Of a stretch of 64,000 nucleotides of DNA, positions 24,901 to 33,094 are shown piece by piece. A program made the translations under genes and the position numbers. Origin of the DNA: Pseudodesulfovibrio portus (GTDB lineage Bacteria > Desulfobacterota > Desulfovibrionia > Desulfovibrionales > Desulfovibrionaceae); NCBI RefSeq assembly GCF_026000375.1, contig NZ_AP026708.1, positions 684,501 to 748,500 of the forward strand. Direction: 5' to 3'. Numbering within the stretch: the first letter of the stretch is position 1; the number at the start of each line of letters is the position of its first letter. The notes under the pieces were generated by a model. That model searched no databases and was not told where the DNA came from. It saw only the letters and a program-made list of their open reading frames with translations.

Positions 24901-25380
24901 ACCAAGAATCATGACCACGGACAGCAGGGACAGGAGGCTGATCCAGGTGGTCTCGAACACCTTTTGCTTGAATACTGCGGGCGTCAGGCCCAGCTTTACC
25001 GAACCGACCTCGACGCCCTCGTATACGATGGTCGATTCCTTGACGATGGTATTATCGCCCAACTGGCCGTATTCATAAATATTATTACCGCGATGATCGG
25101 CCACGTTGATGTAGACCACGATGTCGAGCCGGGTGAAGGTCTCGCACAGGCTGACCACCGAGCCTTCCTCCATGTGCCACAGATACGGCTCCAGGGAATG
25201 GGAAAGATGGGTCATGGCCTCGGTGGCCCGTTGCTCGAACTGGGCCTCGGATTTCGTATAAAGGACGAAAAAGACCACCGAAGAAATCGCCAGGGAAGAC
25301 AGGAAGACAACGGCGATAAGGCTCGTGGTCAGATATTGGACCAGGGATCTCTTATTGTTGTGGCGTACGAAAAGCGGCAC
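21997..25380 (-). CDS. Hybrid sensor histidine kinase with two receivers and HPt
   Basis: About 1127 residues if translation begins at the GTG at 25378-25380, which has AAGGA upstream; an ATG at 25434 is the alternative. In order: TM helix, periplasmic sensor of about 110 residues, second TM helix, HAMP, PAS (HLFETSIEGILTTDKDF, with a PAC segment after it), and a coiled coil. Then HisKA with phosphoacceptor His in MSHEIRTPMNAI, HATPase (GDGIG-type DDGIGI and GGSGLGL), REC1 (LVIDWRMPELDG), REC2 (VLMDIQMPVMDGYEA) and HPt (LAHSVKGTSGMLG). A complete phosphorelay in one chain; the output regulator is not adjacent. Signal unknown. Confidence 0.92.
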   Translation of the reverse strand: MPLFVRHNNKRSLVQYLTTSLIAVVFLSSLAISSVVFFVLYTKSEAQFEQRATEAMTHLSHSLEPYLWHMEEGSVVSLCETFTRLDIVVYINVADHRGNNIYEYGQLGDNTIVKESTIVYEGVEVGSVKLGLTPAVFKQKVFETTWISLLSLLSVVMILGFFTKLVLNKTLRTPLGHLIGRIEAMAAGKYEEGERENRFSEMQVILSKFNEMTEQVRLREDELRVSEQKYRHLFETSIEGILTTDKDFRIAMVNKVMAEMFGYTETEMLGMPVEKLVHADEHDEHGIETDKRRTGHASRYERRFVRKDGSVVSALVSSTPTFDDQGIFNGSFNMVTNITDLRRAQAELKLANDQLERRVVERTDELNKTNRLLQSEIHIRRQTEKAIIEAKESAEEATRAKSEFLANMSHEIRTPMNAIIGMTHLAKMTKLTAVQKDYLNKIDISARSLLGIINDILDMSKVEAGMLAVEATEFRLNEVLEQLATIISPRANEKKLEFLINVDKEVPPVLVGDSMRLSQILINLCNNAVKFTDNGSVVVSIDKVEDCDSDVKLRFSVKDDGIGIRSDQIDRLFEPFTQADTSTTRKYGGSGLGLHLCNRLVELMGGLIGVESEVGKGSTFWFEITLPIRDWDEGESVLPGNMRGMRTLVVDDNPTSRVILKGMLEHIGLRVDLASSGFEAIDKLRESPDGEYSLLVIDWRMPELDGIDTAGKIMLDPMIPVKPPMVMVSAYGNAALVKKSNEMGFKGLLFKPVNQSFLFNLVVEILGKGMVTTTQALTDGRDADRLAGSRVLLAEDNEINRQVAHEILSTMGVRIAEVVNGKEALDYLEDNEVDLVLMDIQMPVMDGYEATAAIRKQVRFRDLPVIAMTAHAMIDDIEESRRSGMNDHIAKPFDPDDLFSMLCKWIPESKVEVDEVKIDEVADEGKETTLPSLAGIDVELGLKRARGNEKLYRNLLLLLEDKYADAADEIEKALAEGLRPDGVSLAHSVKGTSGMLGAMDLFEMASRLEMALDDDSCPDVSAELGAFREALEVVIDSVRIVRAGTTETGLGHDLKVADVEELRAALAELKAPLSRGAPMESRDGAEKVRSLGWPAELETDVAELLRLIAEYDFKKALGLAAELEKRL

Positions 25381-25630
25381 GGTGATATCCTTCAGACTCC
25401 CGACAAGAAGGTGCAGCCCCTCCCGAGAGACCATGAAACCCGACGATTCGGATCGCCACAATCCCGGCAAAGAGGTATATTATGCCTGTACCCCTACAAC
25501 ACCCCTTACCTACTGTCGATTATATTTCGGCCACATAGGAAAAAGGACCCGTCGATTTCTCAACGGGTCCCCCGCGACTTCCAATCGTCAATCCGAACAA
25601 AAACCGGAACAGTGTTCCCCTGACGCAAAA

Positions 25631-25660
25631 AAGGCTTGCAGCATTTGCTGCAAGCCTTTT
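25631..25660 (-). terminator. Terminator of tRNA-Ser
   Basis: 13-bp perfect stem AAGGCTTGCAGCA/TGCTGCAAGCCTT-like (25631-25660) with T tract on the minus strand, 8 nt beyond the tRNA 3' end. An A/T tail on the other side makes it potentially bidirectional. Confidence 0.85.
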
Positions 25661-25668
25661 GATTTCTA

Positions 25669-25760
25669 TGGCGGAGAGGAGAGGATTTGAACCTCCGATG
25701 GAGTTCCCCCCATACACGCTTTCCAGGCGTGCTCCTTAAGCCGGACTCGGACACCTCTCC
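25669..25760 (-). tRNA. tRNA-Ser (anticodon GGA)
   Basis: 92-nt class II tRNA on the minus strand. Acceptor GGAGAGG pairs with CCTCTCC. The D-arm, the anticodon stem GCACGCCTGGAAAGCGTG region with anticodon GGA, a long variable arm, the GGTTCAAATCC T-loop, discriminator G and an encoded CCA end are all present. The long variable arm is diagnostic of serine tRNAs among GGA anticodons. Confidence 0.97.
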
Positions 25761-25775
25761 GCGTTCGAGAGGCAG

Positions 25776-25804
25776 TAACTAACCAATATGCCCTGCCTTG
25801 GCAA
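25776..25804 (-). promoter_or_regulatory. Promoter of tRNA-Ser
   Basis: Minus strand TTGCCA (25799-25804), 17-nt spacer, TAGTTA (25776-25781), placed 16 nt before the tRNA 5' end. Confidence 0.6.
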
Positions 25805-25823
25805 GGAAAAAATTGTCCTGTTA

Positions 25824-26741
25824 TCACAAAGGAAGTTGCAGGCTGCCCCGGAATGCTTCCAGGCTCTCGGCCCCGACCTCGGAGAGCAGTTTTTCCATCT
25901 CTCCGGCCAGGCCGAAGGCGAAATCCGGGCGCAGGAAATTGGCGGTGCCCACCTGCACGGCGTGCGCGCCCACCAGGATGAACTCCAGGGCGTCCTCTGC
26001 GGAAGCGATGCCGCCGATGCCGATGACCGGAACGTCCACGGCCCGGACCACCTGGTGCACGCACCGAAGGGCCACCGGCTTGATGGCAGGGCCGGACAGC
26101 CCGGCGATGACGTTGGCGATGCGCGGTTTTCCGGTCCGCACGTCCACGGCCATGCCGGACAGGGTGTTGATCAGCGACAGGGAGTCCGCCCCGCCGTCCA
26201 CGGCAGCCCTGGCGCAGACCGTGATGTCGGTCACGTTGGGCGACAGCTTGACCATAACGTGCTTCCCGCCCGCCTTTTTCCTGACCGCCTCGGTGACACG
26301 CGCGATCTGGGCCGGGTCCTGGCCGAAGGCCACGCCGCCCTCCTTGACGTTGGGGCAGGAGACGTTGACCTCAAGGGCGGCCACGCCCTCCTCGCCCGCC
26401 AACACACCGGCCAACTCGCCGAACTCGGCGGCATCGCAGGCGTACAGGTTGGCGACCACGGCCACGTCCTTGCTTTTGAGCGCGGGCAGGGCCTGGGTGA
26501 CAAAGGCCTCGACCCCGGGATTCTGGATGCCGATGGCGTTGAGCATGCCGCACGGCGTCTCGGCAATGCGCGGCATGGGGTTGCCCTCGCGGGGCTTCAG
26601 GGAGATGCCCTTGGCCACGAAGCCGCCGAGGGCTTCGAGATCGCCGTAGGGCGCAAACTCGAGGCCGAAGCCGAAGGTGCCCGAGGCGGTCATGACCGGA
26701 TTCTTGAGTTCGAGACCGGCGATGGAAACATGCATATTCAT
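25824..26741 (-). CDS. pyrD: Dihydroorotate dehydrogenase B, catalytic subunit
   Basis: 305-residue FMN TIM-barrel enzyme oxidising dihydroorotate to orotate in pyrimidine synthesis. Motifs: NPVMTASGTFGFG, KGISLKPREGNP, the VNVSCPNVKEGG loop (catalytic Cys region), VKLSPNV, and GIGGIASAEDALEF for FMN phosphate. The class 1B type needs PyrK, whose gene lies 12 nt upstream on the same strand; the pair would use NAD+ as acceptor. Confidence 0.95.
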   Translation of the reverse strand: MNMHVSIAGLELKNPVMTASGTFGFGLEFAPYGDLEALGGFVAKGISLKPREGNPMPRIAETPCGMLNAIGIQNPGVEAFVTQALPALKSKDVAVVANLYACDAAEFGELAGVLAGEEGVAALEVNVSCPNVKEGGVAFGQDPAQIARVTEAVRKKAGGKHVMVKLSPNVTDITVCARAAVDGGADSLSLINTLSGMAVDVRTGKPRIANVIAGLSGPAIKPVALRCVHQVVRAVDVPVIGIGGIASAEDALEFILVGAHAVQVGTANFLRPDFAFGLAGEMEKLLSEVGAESLEAFRGSLQLPL

Positions 26742-26753
26742 TGTACCGGCCTC

Positions 26754-27539
26754 CTAGAGTTCCACTTTGTCGGCCCAGAAAACGGGTCCCTTGGTGCACA
26801 CCTGCACGTGGTGCCCTTCGCCGTCCCTGGTCACGCACCCCAGGCACGCGCCCACTCCGCAGGCCATGCGATTTTCCAGCGACACCTGGGCCCGCGCGCC
26901 GAACTCCCTGGCAAACCGCTGCACGGTGCGCATGAAAGGCGTGGGCCCGCAGGCGAGTACCAACCCTTTCTTTTGCGCATATTCCTTGATCAAACCGCCC
27001 ATGGCGTCGATGATCCCGTCCAGGTCTTCGGGCTTTTCCTCAAGTATGCATTGCCCTTGCACGTGGCCGCACAGGTAATCGTAGGGGTAGCATGCCAGGG
27101 GCAGGCGATGGGCCAGAAAGAGCTGCACGTTTTTCGGTGACGGATGGCGCTCGACATAACCGCGAAAAGGTGCGATGCCGATGCCTCCCGCGAGCAAAAG
27201 GGTCGGCGTATCCTTCTCCACGGCAAACGAGTTGCCCAGAGGCCCCCAGAGGGTTACCATGTCACCGGGCGCGATCCGGGCCAGACGGCCGGTGCCCCGC
27301 CCAACCTTCTGGATGAACAGTGTCAGCCTGCCGTCTCCGGCGGAGGAGATGGAAAAGGGCCGGGCCCAGAGCATGTCGAGTTCCCAGGAAACGGGCCGGA
27401 CCATGACGAACTGGCCGGGCTTCCACCCGTCCCAGTCCGGATACTCCAGGATCAGCTCGAAAAATTCGTCCGGCGTTTCGGACCGGCCGACCGGGGAAAC
27501 TTGCAACACCTTGACATCACGACAATTCCGCAAGGACAT
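26754..27539 (-). CDS. pyrK: Dihydroorotate dehydrogenase B, electron transfer subunit
   Basis: 261-residue FAD/2Fe-2S subunit that passes electrons from PyrD to NAD+. An N-terminal FAD domain (RPFSISSAGDGRLTLFIQKVG, then GDMVTLWGPLGNSF) is followed by a nucleotide domain (LLLAGGIGIAPF). The C-terminal cluster site CGVGACLGC has a further Cys in QVCTKGPVF. Its start lies only 11 nt from the divergent U32-family gene, so the two promoters must overlap both coding starts. Confidence 0.95.
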   Translation of the reverse strand: MSLRNCRDVKVLQVSPVGRSETPDEFFELILEYPDWDGWKPGQFVMVRPVSWELDMLWARPFSISSAGDGRLTLFIQKVGRGTGRLARIAPGDMVTLWGPLGNSFAVEKDTPTLLLAGGIGIAPFRGYVERHPSPKNVQLFLAHRLPLACYPYDYLCGHVQGQCILEEKPEDLDGIIDAMGGLIKEYAQKKGLVLACGPTPFMRTVQRFAREFGARAQVSLENRMACGVGACLGCVTRDGEGHHVQVCTKGPVFWADKVEL

Positions 27540-27550
27540 ACAGATACCTT

Positions 27551-29533
27551 ATGAGTAAAAAGCACATTCCCGAAATCATGGCCCCGGCAGGGGGCAGGCA
27601 ATCCTATCTGGCGGCGGTGGCCGCAGGGGCGGACGCCGTCTACGTGGGCCTGAAACATTTCTCGGCCCGCATGCAGGCCACGAACTTCTCTATCAGTGAG
27701 CTCGCGCAACTGGCAAGCCTGGGCCGCGACCGGGGTACCAAGACCTACGTGGCAATGAACACCCTGGTCAAGCCGGGCGACCCGGAATCCGCGGGCCGTC
27801 TTATCGACCGTTTGCAGAGAACCGTCAAGCCCCACGCCCTCATCGTCCAGGACCTGGGCATGCTCACCCTGGCCAAACAGGCGGGCTTCACCGGGGAGTT
27901 GCACCTGTCCACCCTGGCCAACCTGAGCCACCCGGCGGGCCTTGACGTGGCCAAGAAACTCGGTGCCAACCGCGTGGTCATTCCCCGCGAGCTCAACCTG
28001 GACGAGATCAAGCTCATGGCCGACGCCTGCCCCAAGGACCTGGACCTGGAAATCTTCGTCCACGGCGCGCTCTGCCACTGCGTGTCCGGCCGCTGCTACT
28101 GGTCCAGCTACCTGGGCGGCAAGTCCGGCCTGCGCGGCCGCTGCGTGCAGCCCTGCCGCCGCCTCTACACCCAGGGCAAGAACCGGCCCGAACGCCTTTT
28201 CTCCTGCACCGACCTCTCCCTGGACGTGCTGACCAAGCCGCTGCTGTCCATGCCCAAGGTGGCGTCCTGGAAGATCGAGGGCCGCAAGAAAGGCCCGCAC
28301 TACGTCTTCTACACGGTCAGGGCGTACCAGTTGCTGCGCGACAACCCGCAGGACGCCCAGGCCAAGAAAACGGCCCTGGAGCTGCTCGACCAGGCCCTGG
28401 GCCGCCCGGCCACCCACTCCACCTTCCTGCCCCAGCGGCCGTTCCAGCCCGTGCAGCCCGGCGAGGAGACCAGCTCTGGCCGGTTCGTGGGCGAGATAAA
28501 GCGGGAACAGAAAAAAATCTATTTCCAGCCGCGCGAGGATCTCCAGCCCGGCGACCTGATCCGGGTGGGCTACGAGGACCAGCCGGGCCACCGCACCCTG
28601 CCCATCCGGCGCAAGGTGCCCAAGCGCGGGCGCATGGACATCCCCTTCAACCCCAAAATCAAGGGGCCGTCCCTGCCCACCGGCACCAAGGTATTCCTGG
28701 TGGACCGCCGCGAACGGGAGCTGACCAAGCTGATCAAGGACCTGGAGAAGGAACTCGACTTCTTCCCGGCCCCGGAACCCAAGGAATCGACCTTCACTCC
28801 GAAGTGGCCCGCAGCCGGAAAGAGCCGCAATCTCCGCCCGGAGGCCGTCACCCTGTTCCGCACCTACCCGCGCGGGCGCATCTACAACCGGGCCGCCTTC
28901 TGGCTGGAGCGGTCCACCATCGGCAAGACCCCGACCAGCCTCGTGTCCCGGTCCCAGTGGTGGCTGCCGCCCGTGATCTGGCCCGACGAGGACAAGAAGT
29001 ACCGCTCCCTGATCAAGGAGGCGGTCAAGAAGGGGGCCAAGGAGTTCGTGCTGGGCGCACCGTGGCAGGCCGCCTTTTTCGAGGACCGCAAGAACGCCAC
29101 CCTCACCGCCGGGCCGTTCTGCAACGCGTCCAACAAGTTTGCCCTGGACGCGCTCAGGAACCTCGGCTGTTCATCGGCCATCATCAGCCCGGAACTGCCC
29201 TTTGAGGAAATCCGCGCCCTGGCCCAGAACACGCCCCTGCCGCTCGGGTTCGTGGTCAAGGGGTTGTGGCCCTTCGGCATATCCCGATTCCTGGCCGAAT
29301 CCGTACGCTTCGACGAGACCATAAAGAGCCCCATGAACGAGGCGGCCTTCGTCCAGAAGCACGGCCAGAACAACTGGATCTATCCCGGCTGGGAACTGGA
29401 CCTGACCAAGGAGACCCGGACCCTGGAGCGCCTCGGCATCAAGACCTTCATCTCCATCCGCGAATCCTGGCCCAAAGGGGTGCCCAGGCCGAAACGAACA
29501 AGCGATTTCAACTGGAAACTGCAGTTGCTGTAA
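27551..29533 (+). CDS. Peptidase U32 family protein (RNA-hydroxylation type)
   Basis: 660-residue cytoplasmic protein. The N-terminal U32 core starts PEIMAPAGGRQSYLAAVAAGADAVYVG. The Cys-rich signature EIFVHGALCHCVSGRCYWSSYLGG and RGRCVQPCRRLY provides four-cysteine iron-sulfur ligands. The C-terminal part (about 330-660) is an additional U32-associated barrel region. Recent work shows U32 proteins such as RlhA and TrhP/TrhO-like members hydroxylate rRNA or tRNA rather than cut protein. Which RNA this one would act on cannot be read. It is monocistronic, with a strong terminator after it. Confidence 0.88.
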   Translation: MSKKHIPEIMAPAGGRQSYLAAVAAGADAVYVGLKHFSARMQATNFSISELAQLASLGRDRGTKTYVAMNTLVKPGDPESAGRLIDRLQRTVKPHALIVQDLGMLTLAKQAGFTGELHLSTLANLSHPAGLDVAKKLGANRVVIPRELNLDEIKLMADACPKDLDLEIFVHGALCHCVSGRCYWSSYLGGKSGLRGRCVQPCRRLYTQGKNRPERLFSCTDLSLDVLTKPLLSMPKVASWKIEGRKKGPHYVFYTVRAYQLLRDNPQDAQAKKTALELLDQALGRPATHSTFLPQRPFQPVQPGEETSSGRFVGEIKREQKKIYFQPREDLQPGDLIRVGYEDQPGHRTLPIRRKVPKRGRMDIPFNPKIKGPSLPTGTKVFLVDRRERELTKLIKDLEKELDFFPAPEPKESTFTPKWPAAGKSRNLRPEAVTLFRTYPRGRIYNRAAFWLERSTIGKTPTSLVSRSQWWLPPVIWPDEDKKYRSLIKEAVKKGAKEFVLGAPWQAAFFEDRKNATLTAGPFCNASNKFALDALRNLGCSSAIISPELPFEEIRALAQNTPLPLGFVVKGLWPFGISRFLAESVRFDETIKSPMNEAAFVQKHGQNNWIYPGWELDLTKETRTLERLGIKTFISIRESWPKGVPRPKRTSDFNWKLQLL

Positions 29534-29534
29534 A

Positions 29535-29571
29535 AAAAGGGCCGGGAAGCACATGCTTCCCGGCCCTTTCC
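29535..29571. terminator. Bidirectional terminator between U32 gene and tautomerase gene
   Basis: A near-perfect hairpin (AAGGGCCGGGAAGCA, 2-nt loop, complementary arm) flanked by A7 on the left and TTTC on the right serves both convergent genes. Confidence 0.88.
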
Positions 29572-29587
29572 ACTGATTGACAAGAAA

Positions 29588-29926
29588 TCAGAACGTCCCG
29601 GAATCCCAGCCGAAGAGGTTGCGCTGAATGGTGCCGAAAGCGATGTAAATCCGGTTGGCCGGAATCTTGAGCGCATCCTCCAGAAAGGCGCAGATGGCAG
29701 CGGAAAAATCCGACGTCCTGGCCTCGGGCAGACCGATGGAGTCGAGGGTGACGTAGGCGGCGGGGGCGTCCGTGCCGCCGAAAAACAGGTTCTTGTCCGC
29801 TTCCAGCACGGCCATGACGTAGGACTCGGGCTTGCCGAGCATGTCGGCGGCCAGGGCGGACAGCGCCTTGGTGTACGCGGCGGGATCGTCGATGCCGATG
29901 TTGGTCTCGACCTTGATGAACGGCAT
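29588..29926 (-). CDS. Tautomerase/MIF superfamily protein
   Basis: 112-residue member of the macrophage migration inhibitory factor family. It has the N-terminal catalytic proline after Met (MPFIKVETN), SALAADMLGKPESYVMAVLEAD, ICAFLEDALKIPANRIYIAF and a C-terminal NLFGWDSGTF. These form trimers with tautomerase activity on phenylpyruvate-like keto acids; the physiological role in bacteria is unclear. It begins 8 nt after the PhzF gene stop and ends the minus-strand unit. Confidence 0.92.
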   Translation of the reverse strand: MPFIKVETNIGIDDPAAYTKALSALAADMLGKPESYVMAVLEADKNLFFGGTDAPAAYVTLDSIGLPEARTSDFSAAICAFLEDALKIPANRIYIAFGTIQRNLFGWDSGTF

Positions 29927-29934
29927 GGCCCCTC

Positions 29935-30720
29935 CTAGAGGTGTATGGTCCCGGTCATGTAGGACACGGCCTTGCCGGAAATCTTGACCCGACCGCCGCC
30001 CAAGTTCTCGCAATAGAGCACGCCGCCGCGTTTGGACGCCTGGTAGGCGGTCAGCACGTCCTTGCCCAGCCTGTCGGCCCAGAACGGCACCAGCATGGTG
30101 TGGGCCGACCCGGTGACCGGATCCTCGGGGATGGACAACTCGGAGACGAAGAACCGGGACACGAAATCATAATCCTGGCTCGGGGAGGTGCAGATCAGGC
30201 CCAGGCCGTCCAGCTTGGCGACCAGGCGGAAATCGGGATCAAGCGCCCGGACCTCCTCCTCGGTCTCGAACACGGCCATCATGTCCCGCTGCCCCATGTA
30301 GAGCTCCGCCGGACGCGCGCCCAGGGCCGTGGAAACCCGCTCGGTGACTTCGATCTCACGGTATTCCCAGGCCGGGAAGTCCATGGAGTACAGGTCTCCT
30401 TCGCGGTCCACGAAGAGCCGCCCGGACTTGGTCTCGAAGACCACCACCGGGTCGGTGTATTCGAGGAACTCGTAGAGCACGTGGGCGCTGGCCAGGGTGG
30501 CGTGGCCGCACAGGTCGATCTCCTCCTCGGGAGTGAACCAGCGCAGCTCGAAGTACTCGCCCTTTTGCACGAAAAACGCCGTCTCGGACAGGTTGTTCTC
30601 CATGGCTATATGGCGCATCAGATCGTCGGAGAGCCACTCGTACAGGGGAATGACCGCTGCCGGGTTGCCGGTGAAGATGCCGTCGGCAAAGGCGTCAACC
30701 TGGTAGATGGAAAGTTCCAT
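29935..30720 (-). CDS. PhzF family isomerase/epimerase
   Basis: 261-residue two-lobed protein of the PhzF/diaminopimelate epimerase fold. It has YQVDAFADGIFTGNPAAVIPL, the catalytic Glu in MENNLSETAFFV, the EEEIDLCGHATLASAHVLYE motif and EDPVTGSAHTMLVPFWA. PhzF proper isomerises DHHA in phenazine synthesis, but no phenazine genes are present, so this is one of the many homologues with an undefined small-molecule substrate. Located 17 nt after mrcA. Confidence 0.9.
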   Translation of the reverse strand: MELSIYQVDAFADGIFTGNPAAVIPLYEWLSDDLMRHIAMENNLSETAFFVQKGEYFELRWFTPEEEIDLCGHATLASAHVLYEFLEYTDPVVVFETKSGRLFVDREGDLYSMDFPAWEYREIEVTERVSTALGARPAELYMGQRDMMAVFETEEEVRALDPDFRLVAKLDGLGLICTSPSQDYDFVSRFFVSELSIPEDPVTGSAHTMLVPFWADRLGKDVLTAYQASKRGGVLYCENLGGGRVKISGKAVSYMTGTIHL

Positions 30721-30737
30721 GGGTCCCCCTTTTGAGC

Positions 30738-33083
30738 CTAAAAGGTCTGCTTGAACAAATCGTCGTCGGACACGGGCGCATCCTCACCGCCACTGCTGGA
30801 GGCCATCTCGGTGGGCTCCGTACCCTCCTTGAACGGCAGGAAGAATTCCGTGGTCGAGGACGGCGAGGCGAGCTTGCCCGTGGTGCCGTCTACCCGGACC
30901 ATAACAATTCCCGGCGGCTGGGTGAAGTCCTGGTAAGGATAATCTTCCTCCACCTTCTTGCGGTAGTCCACCCAGATGGGGCTGGCCGCGCGCGAGCCGG
31001 TCTCCCACTTGCCCATGGGCGTCAGCTCGTCGAAGCCCACGTACACGCCGGTCAGCAGGTACGGGGAATAGCCCATGTACCAAGCGTCCTGCTCGTTGTT
31101 GGAGGTGCCGGTCTTGCCCGCCAAGGGCCGTTTCAGGACCCGGGCCCGCCAGCCCGTGCCGTACTGGACCACCTGCTTCATCAGGCTGGCCATGATATAG
31201 GCGGTCTGCGGGCTGATGGCGTCCACCATCTCCGGCTCGGAAGTGTACAGGTCGTCGCCCCAGGCGGACTTCACGGACAGGACCGTGCGCGGCCTGATGT
31301 AGGAACCGCCGCGCGGGAAGGTCGAATAGGCCTGGCAGAGGTTCAGGAGCGAGACCGAAGCCGAGCCGAGCGACACGGACAGGTCGTAGGGGAACTCGGT
31401 CTCGAGCCCCATGGCCTTGGCCCGGTCGATGATCGCCCGGATGCCGATCTTCTGGGCCACCCGGATGGTGCACAGGTTCTTGGACTTGACCAGGGCGGTA
31501 CGCAACAGCGTCGGGCCGTCGAAGGTGCCCTCGAAATTCTGGGGCCGCCAGAGCTTGCCCTCGGCGTCGTTGGCGTAGACGATGGGCGCGTCCAGCACGA
31601 TGCTGGCGGCAGTGAAGCCGCTGTCGATGGCGGCGGAATAGACAATGGGCTTGAACGCCGAGCCGGGTTGGCGGCGGGCCTGGGTGGCCCGGTTGAACTG
31701 GCTCTTCTCGAAGCCGTAGCCGCCCACCAGGGCGAGCACCTCGCCGGTGTCCGGCTTCATGGAGACCATGGCCCCTTCCACTTTGGGCTCGCGTTCCAGG
31801 TCGAGGACCCAGGTCCCTTCCTCGGCCTCGGGGGCCTCGGACACGGTCACCCAGACCACATCACCCTTCTTGAGCACCTTGCGGGCATCGGTGGGATCGG
31901 GCGCGTCCTCATGGGACTTCTTGGGATCGGGGTGGCGCACCCACCACATGGCCTTGAGCGGAATCACGCCGTGGAACTTGCCGAAGCGGACCACGGCCTT
32001 GTCCGGGTATACGGCGGACACCCACGCCTTCATGAGGCGGGACTTGTCCATGATGTTTTCGGTGTCCTGCGGCCCTTGTTCCAGGATGCCCGGCACGTCC
32101 GCCGGGGTATAGGTGCCGATGGGACCGGTCCAGCCGCGCCGCTTGGCCGAATCGATGAGCCCGCGCCGGACCGCCTTCTCGGCACTGTCCTGATGCTTGA
32201 TGTCGCAGGGCGTGGTCACGGTCAGGCCGCCGTTGTAGGTGGCCTCCTCGCCGAAGTTGTCGATGAGCCAGCGGCGGACCTCTTCAAGATAATAGGCACC
32301 GGTTCCCCAGGACGGGTCGGACATGGATTCGAGCACGACCTCCTCATCGAGGGCCTCGCGGTACTGGTCGGTGGTGATCCAGCCGAGGTTGTGCATCTGC
32401 TCCAGCACGTACCGCTGGCGCTGCTTGGCCAGCTCGAAATTCTGATAGGGGTTGTACCGGGAGGGGGCCTGGGGCAGCCCGGCCAGCATGGCCGACTGGG
32501 CCAGGGTCAGGTCCGTGGCGTGCCGGGCGAAATACGTCCGGGAGGCGGCCTCCACGCCATAGGAGTGCGCGCCGAGGAAGATGTGGTTGAGATAGATGGT
32601 CAGGATCTCTTCCTTGGTCAGGTACTTCTCCAGCCGGAAGGCGAGAATCGCTTCCTTGAGCTTGCGCTGGTAGCTCTTCTCGGAGGAAAGCAGGAGGCGC
32701 TTGATGATCTGCTGGGTGATGGTGGAACCGCCCTGCTTGGTGCGCCCGGCAACGAGGTTGGCCTTGAATGCGCGCACGATGGCGGTCAGGTCCACGCCTT
32801 CATGCTCGTAGAAGGAGGCGTCCTCGGAGGCGAGAAAGGCCTTGGGCACCCACTCGCTCATCTGGTCCAGCGTGACCAGGAACCTCTTTTCCTTGTAGAA
32901 ATAGCCCAGCACCTGGTTGTCCTTGGCGTAGACCGTGGTCACCAGCGGCGGGTTGTAGTCGGTGATGTTCTTGAAACCGGGCAGGTCCTTGGCCGCCCAG
33001 TTGTAGAGCCAGACGGCTCCGCCCACACCGGCCAGAAAACAGATCAACACGAAGATGCCGAATATCTTGAGAAACTTTTTCAT
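30738..33083 (-). CDS. mrcA: Class A penicillin-binding protein 1A (glycosyltransferase/transpeptidase)
   Basis: 781-residue bifunctional peptidoglycan synthase anchored in the inner membrane by one N-terminal helix (FLKIFGIFVLICFLAGVGG). GT51 domain: EDASFYEHEGVD with catalytic Glu, GGSTITQQ, and the KLKEAILAFRLEKYLTKEEIL segment. An OB-like insert follows, then the transpeptidase domain with SxxK in PGSAFKPIVYS, SKN in VKSKNL, and KTGT in AGKTGTSN. The start at 33083 places the anchor at the N-terminus; the longer frame would overlap the ykgJ-like gene. The C-terminus is acidic and Ser-rich. Confidence 0.95.
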   Translation of the reverse strand: MKKFLKIFGIFVLICFLAGVGGAVWLYNWAAKDLPGFKNITDYNPPLVTTVYAKDNQVLGYFYKEKRFLVTLDQMSEWVPKAFLASEDASFYEHEGVDLTAIVRAFKANLVAGRTKQGGSTITQQIIKRLLLSSEKSYQRKLKEAILAFRLEKYLTKEEILTIYLNHIFLGAHSYGVEAASRTYFARHATDLTLAQSAMLAGLPQAPSRYNPYQNFELAKQRQRYVLEQMHNLGWITTDQYREALDEEVVLESMSDPSWGTGAYYLEEVRRWLIDNFGEEATYNGGLTVTTPCDIKHQDSAEKAVRRGLIDSAKRRGWTGPIGTYTPADVPGILEQGPQDTENIMDKSRLMKAWVSAVYPDKAVVRFGKFHGVIPLKAMWWVRHPDPKKSHEDAPDPTDARKVLKKGDVVWVTVSEAPEAEEGTWVLDLEREPKVEGAMVSMKPDTGEVLALVGGYGFEKSQFNRATQARRQPGSAFKPIVYSAAIDSGFTAASIVLDAPIVYANDAEGKLWRPQNFEGTFDGPTLLRTALVKSKNLCTIRVAQKIGIRAIIDRAKAMGLETEFPYDLSVSLGSASVSLLNLCQAYSTFPRGGSYIRPRTVLSVKSAWGDDLYTSEPEMVDAISPQTAYIMASLMKQVVQYGTGWRARVLKRPLAGKTGTSNNEQDAWYMGYSPYLLTGVYVGFDELTPMGKWETGSRAASPIWVDYRKKVEEDYPYQDFTQPPGIVMVRVDGTTGKLASPSSTTEFFLPFKEGTEPTEMASSSGGEDAPVSDDDLFKQTF

Positions 33084-33094
33084 GCAGCTATCCG

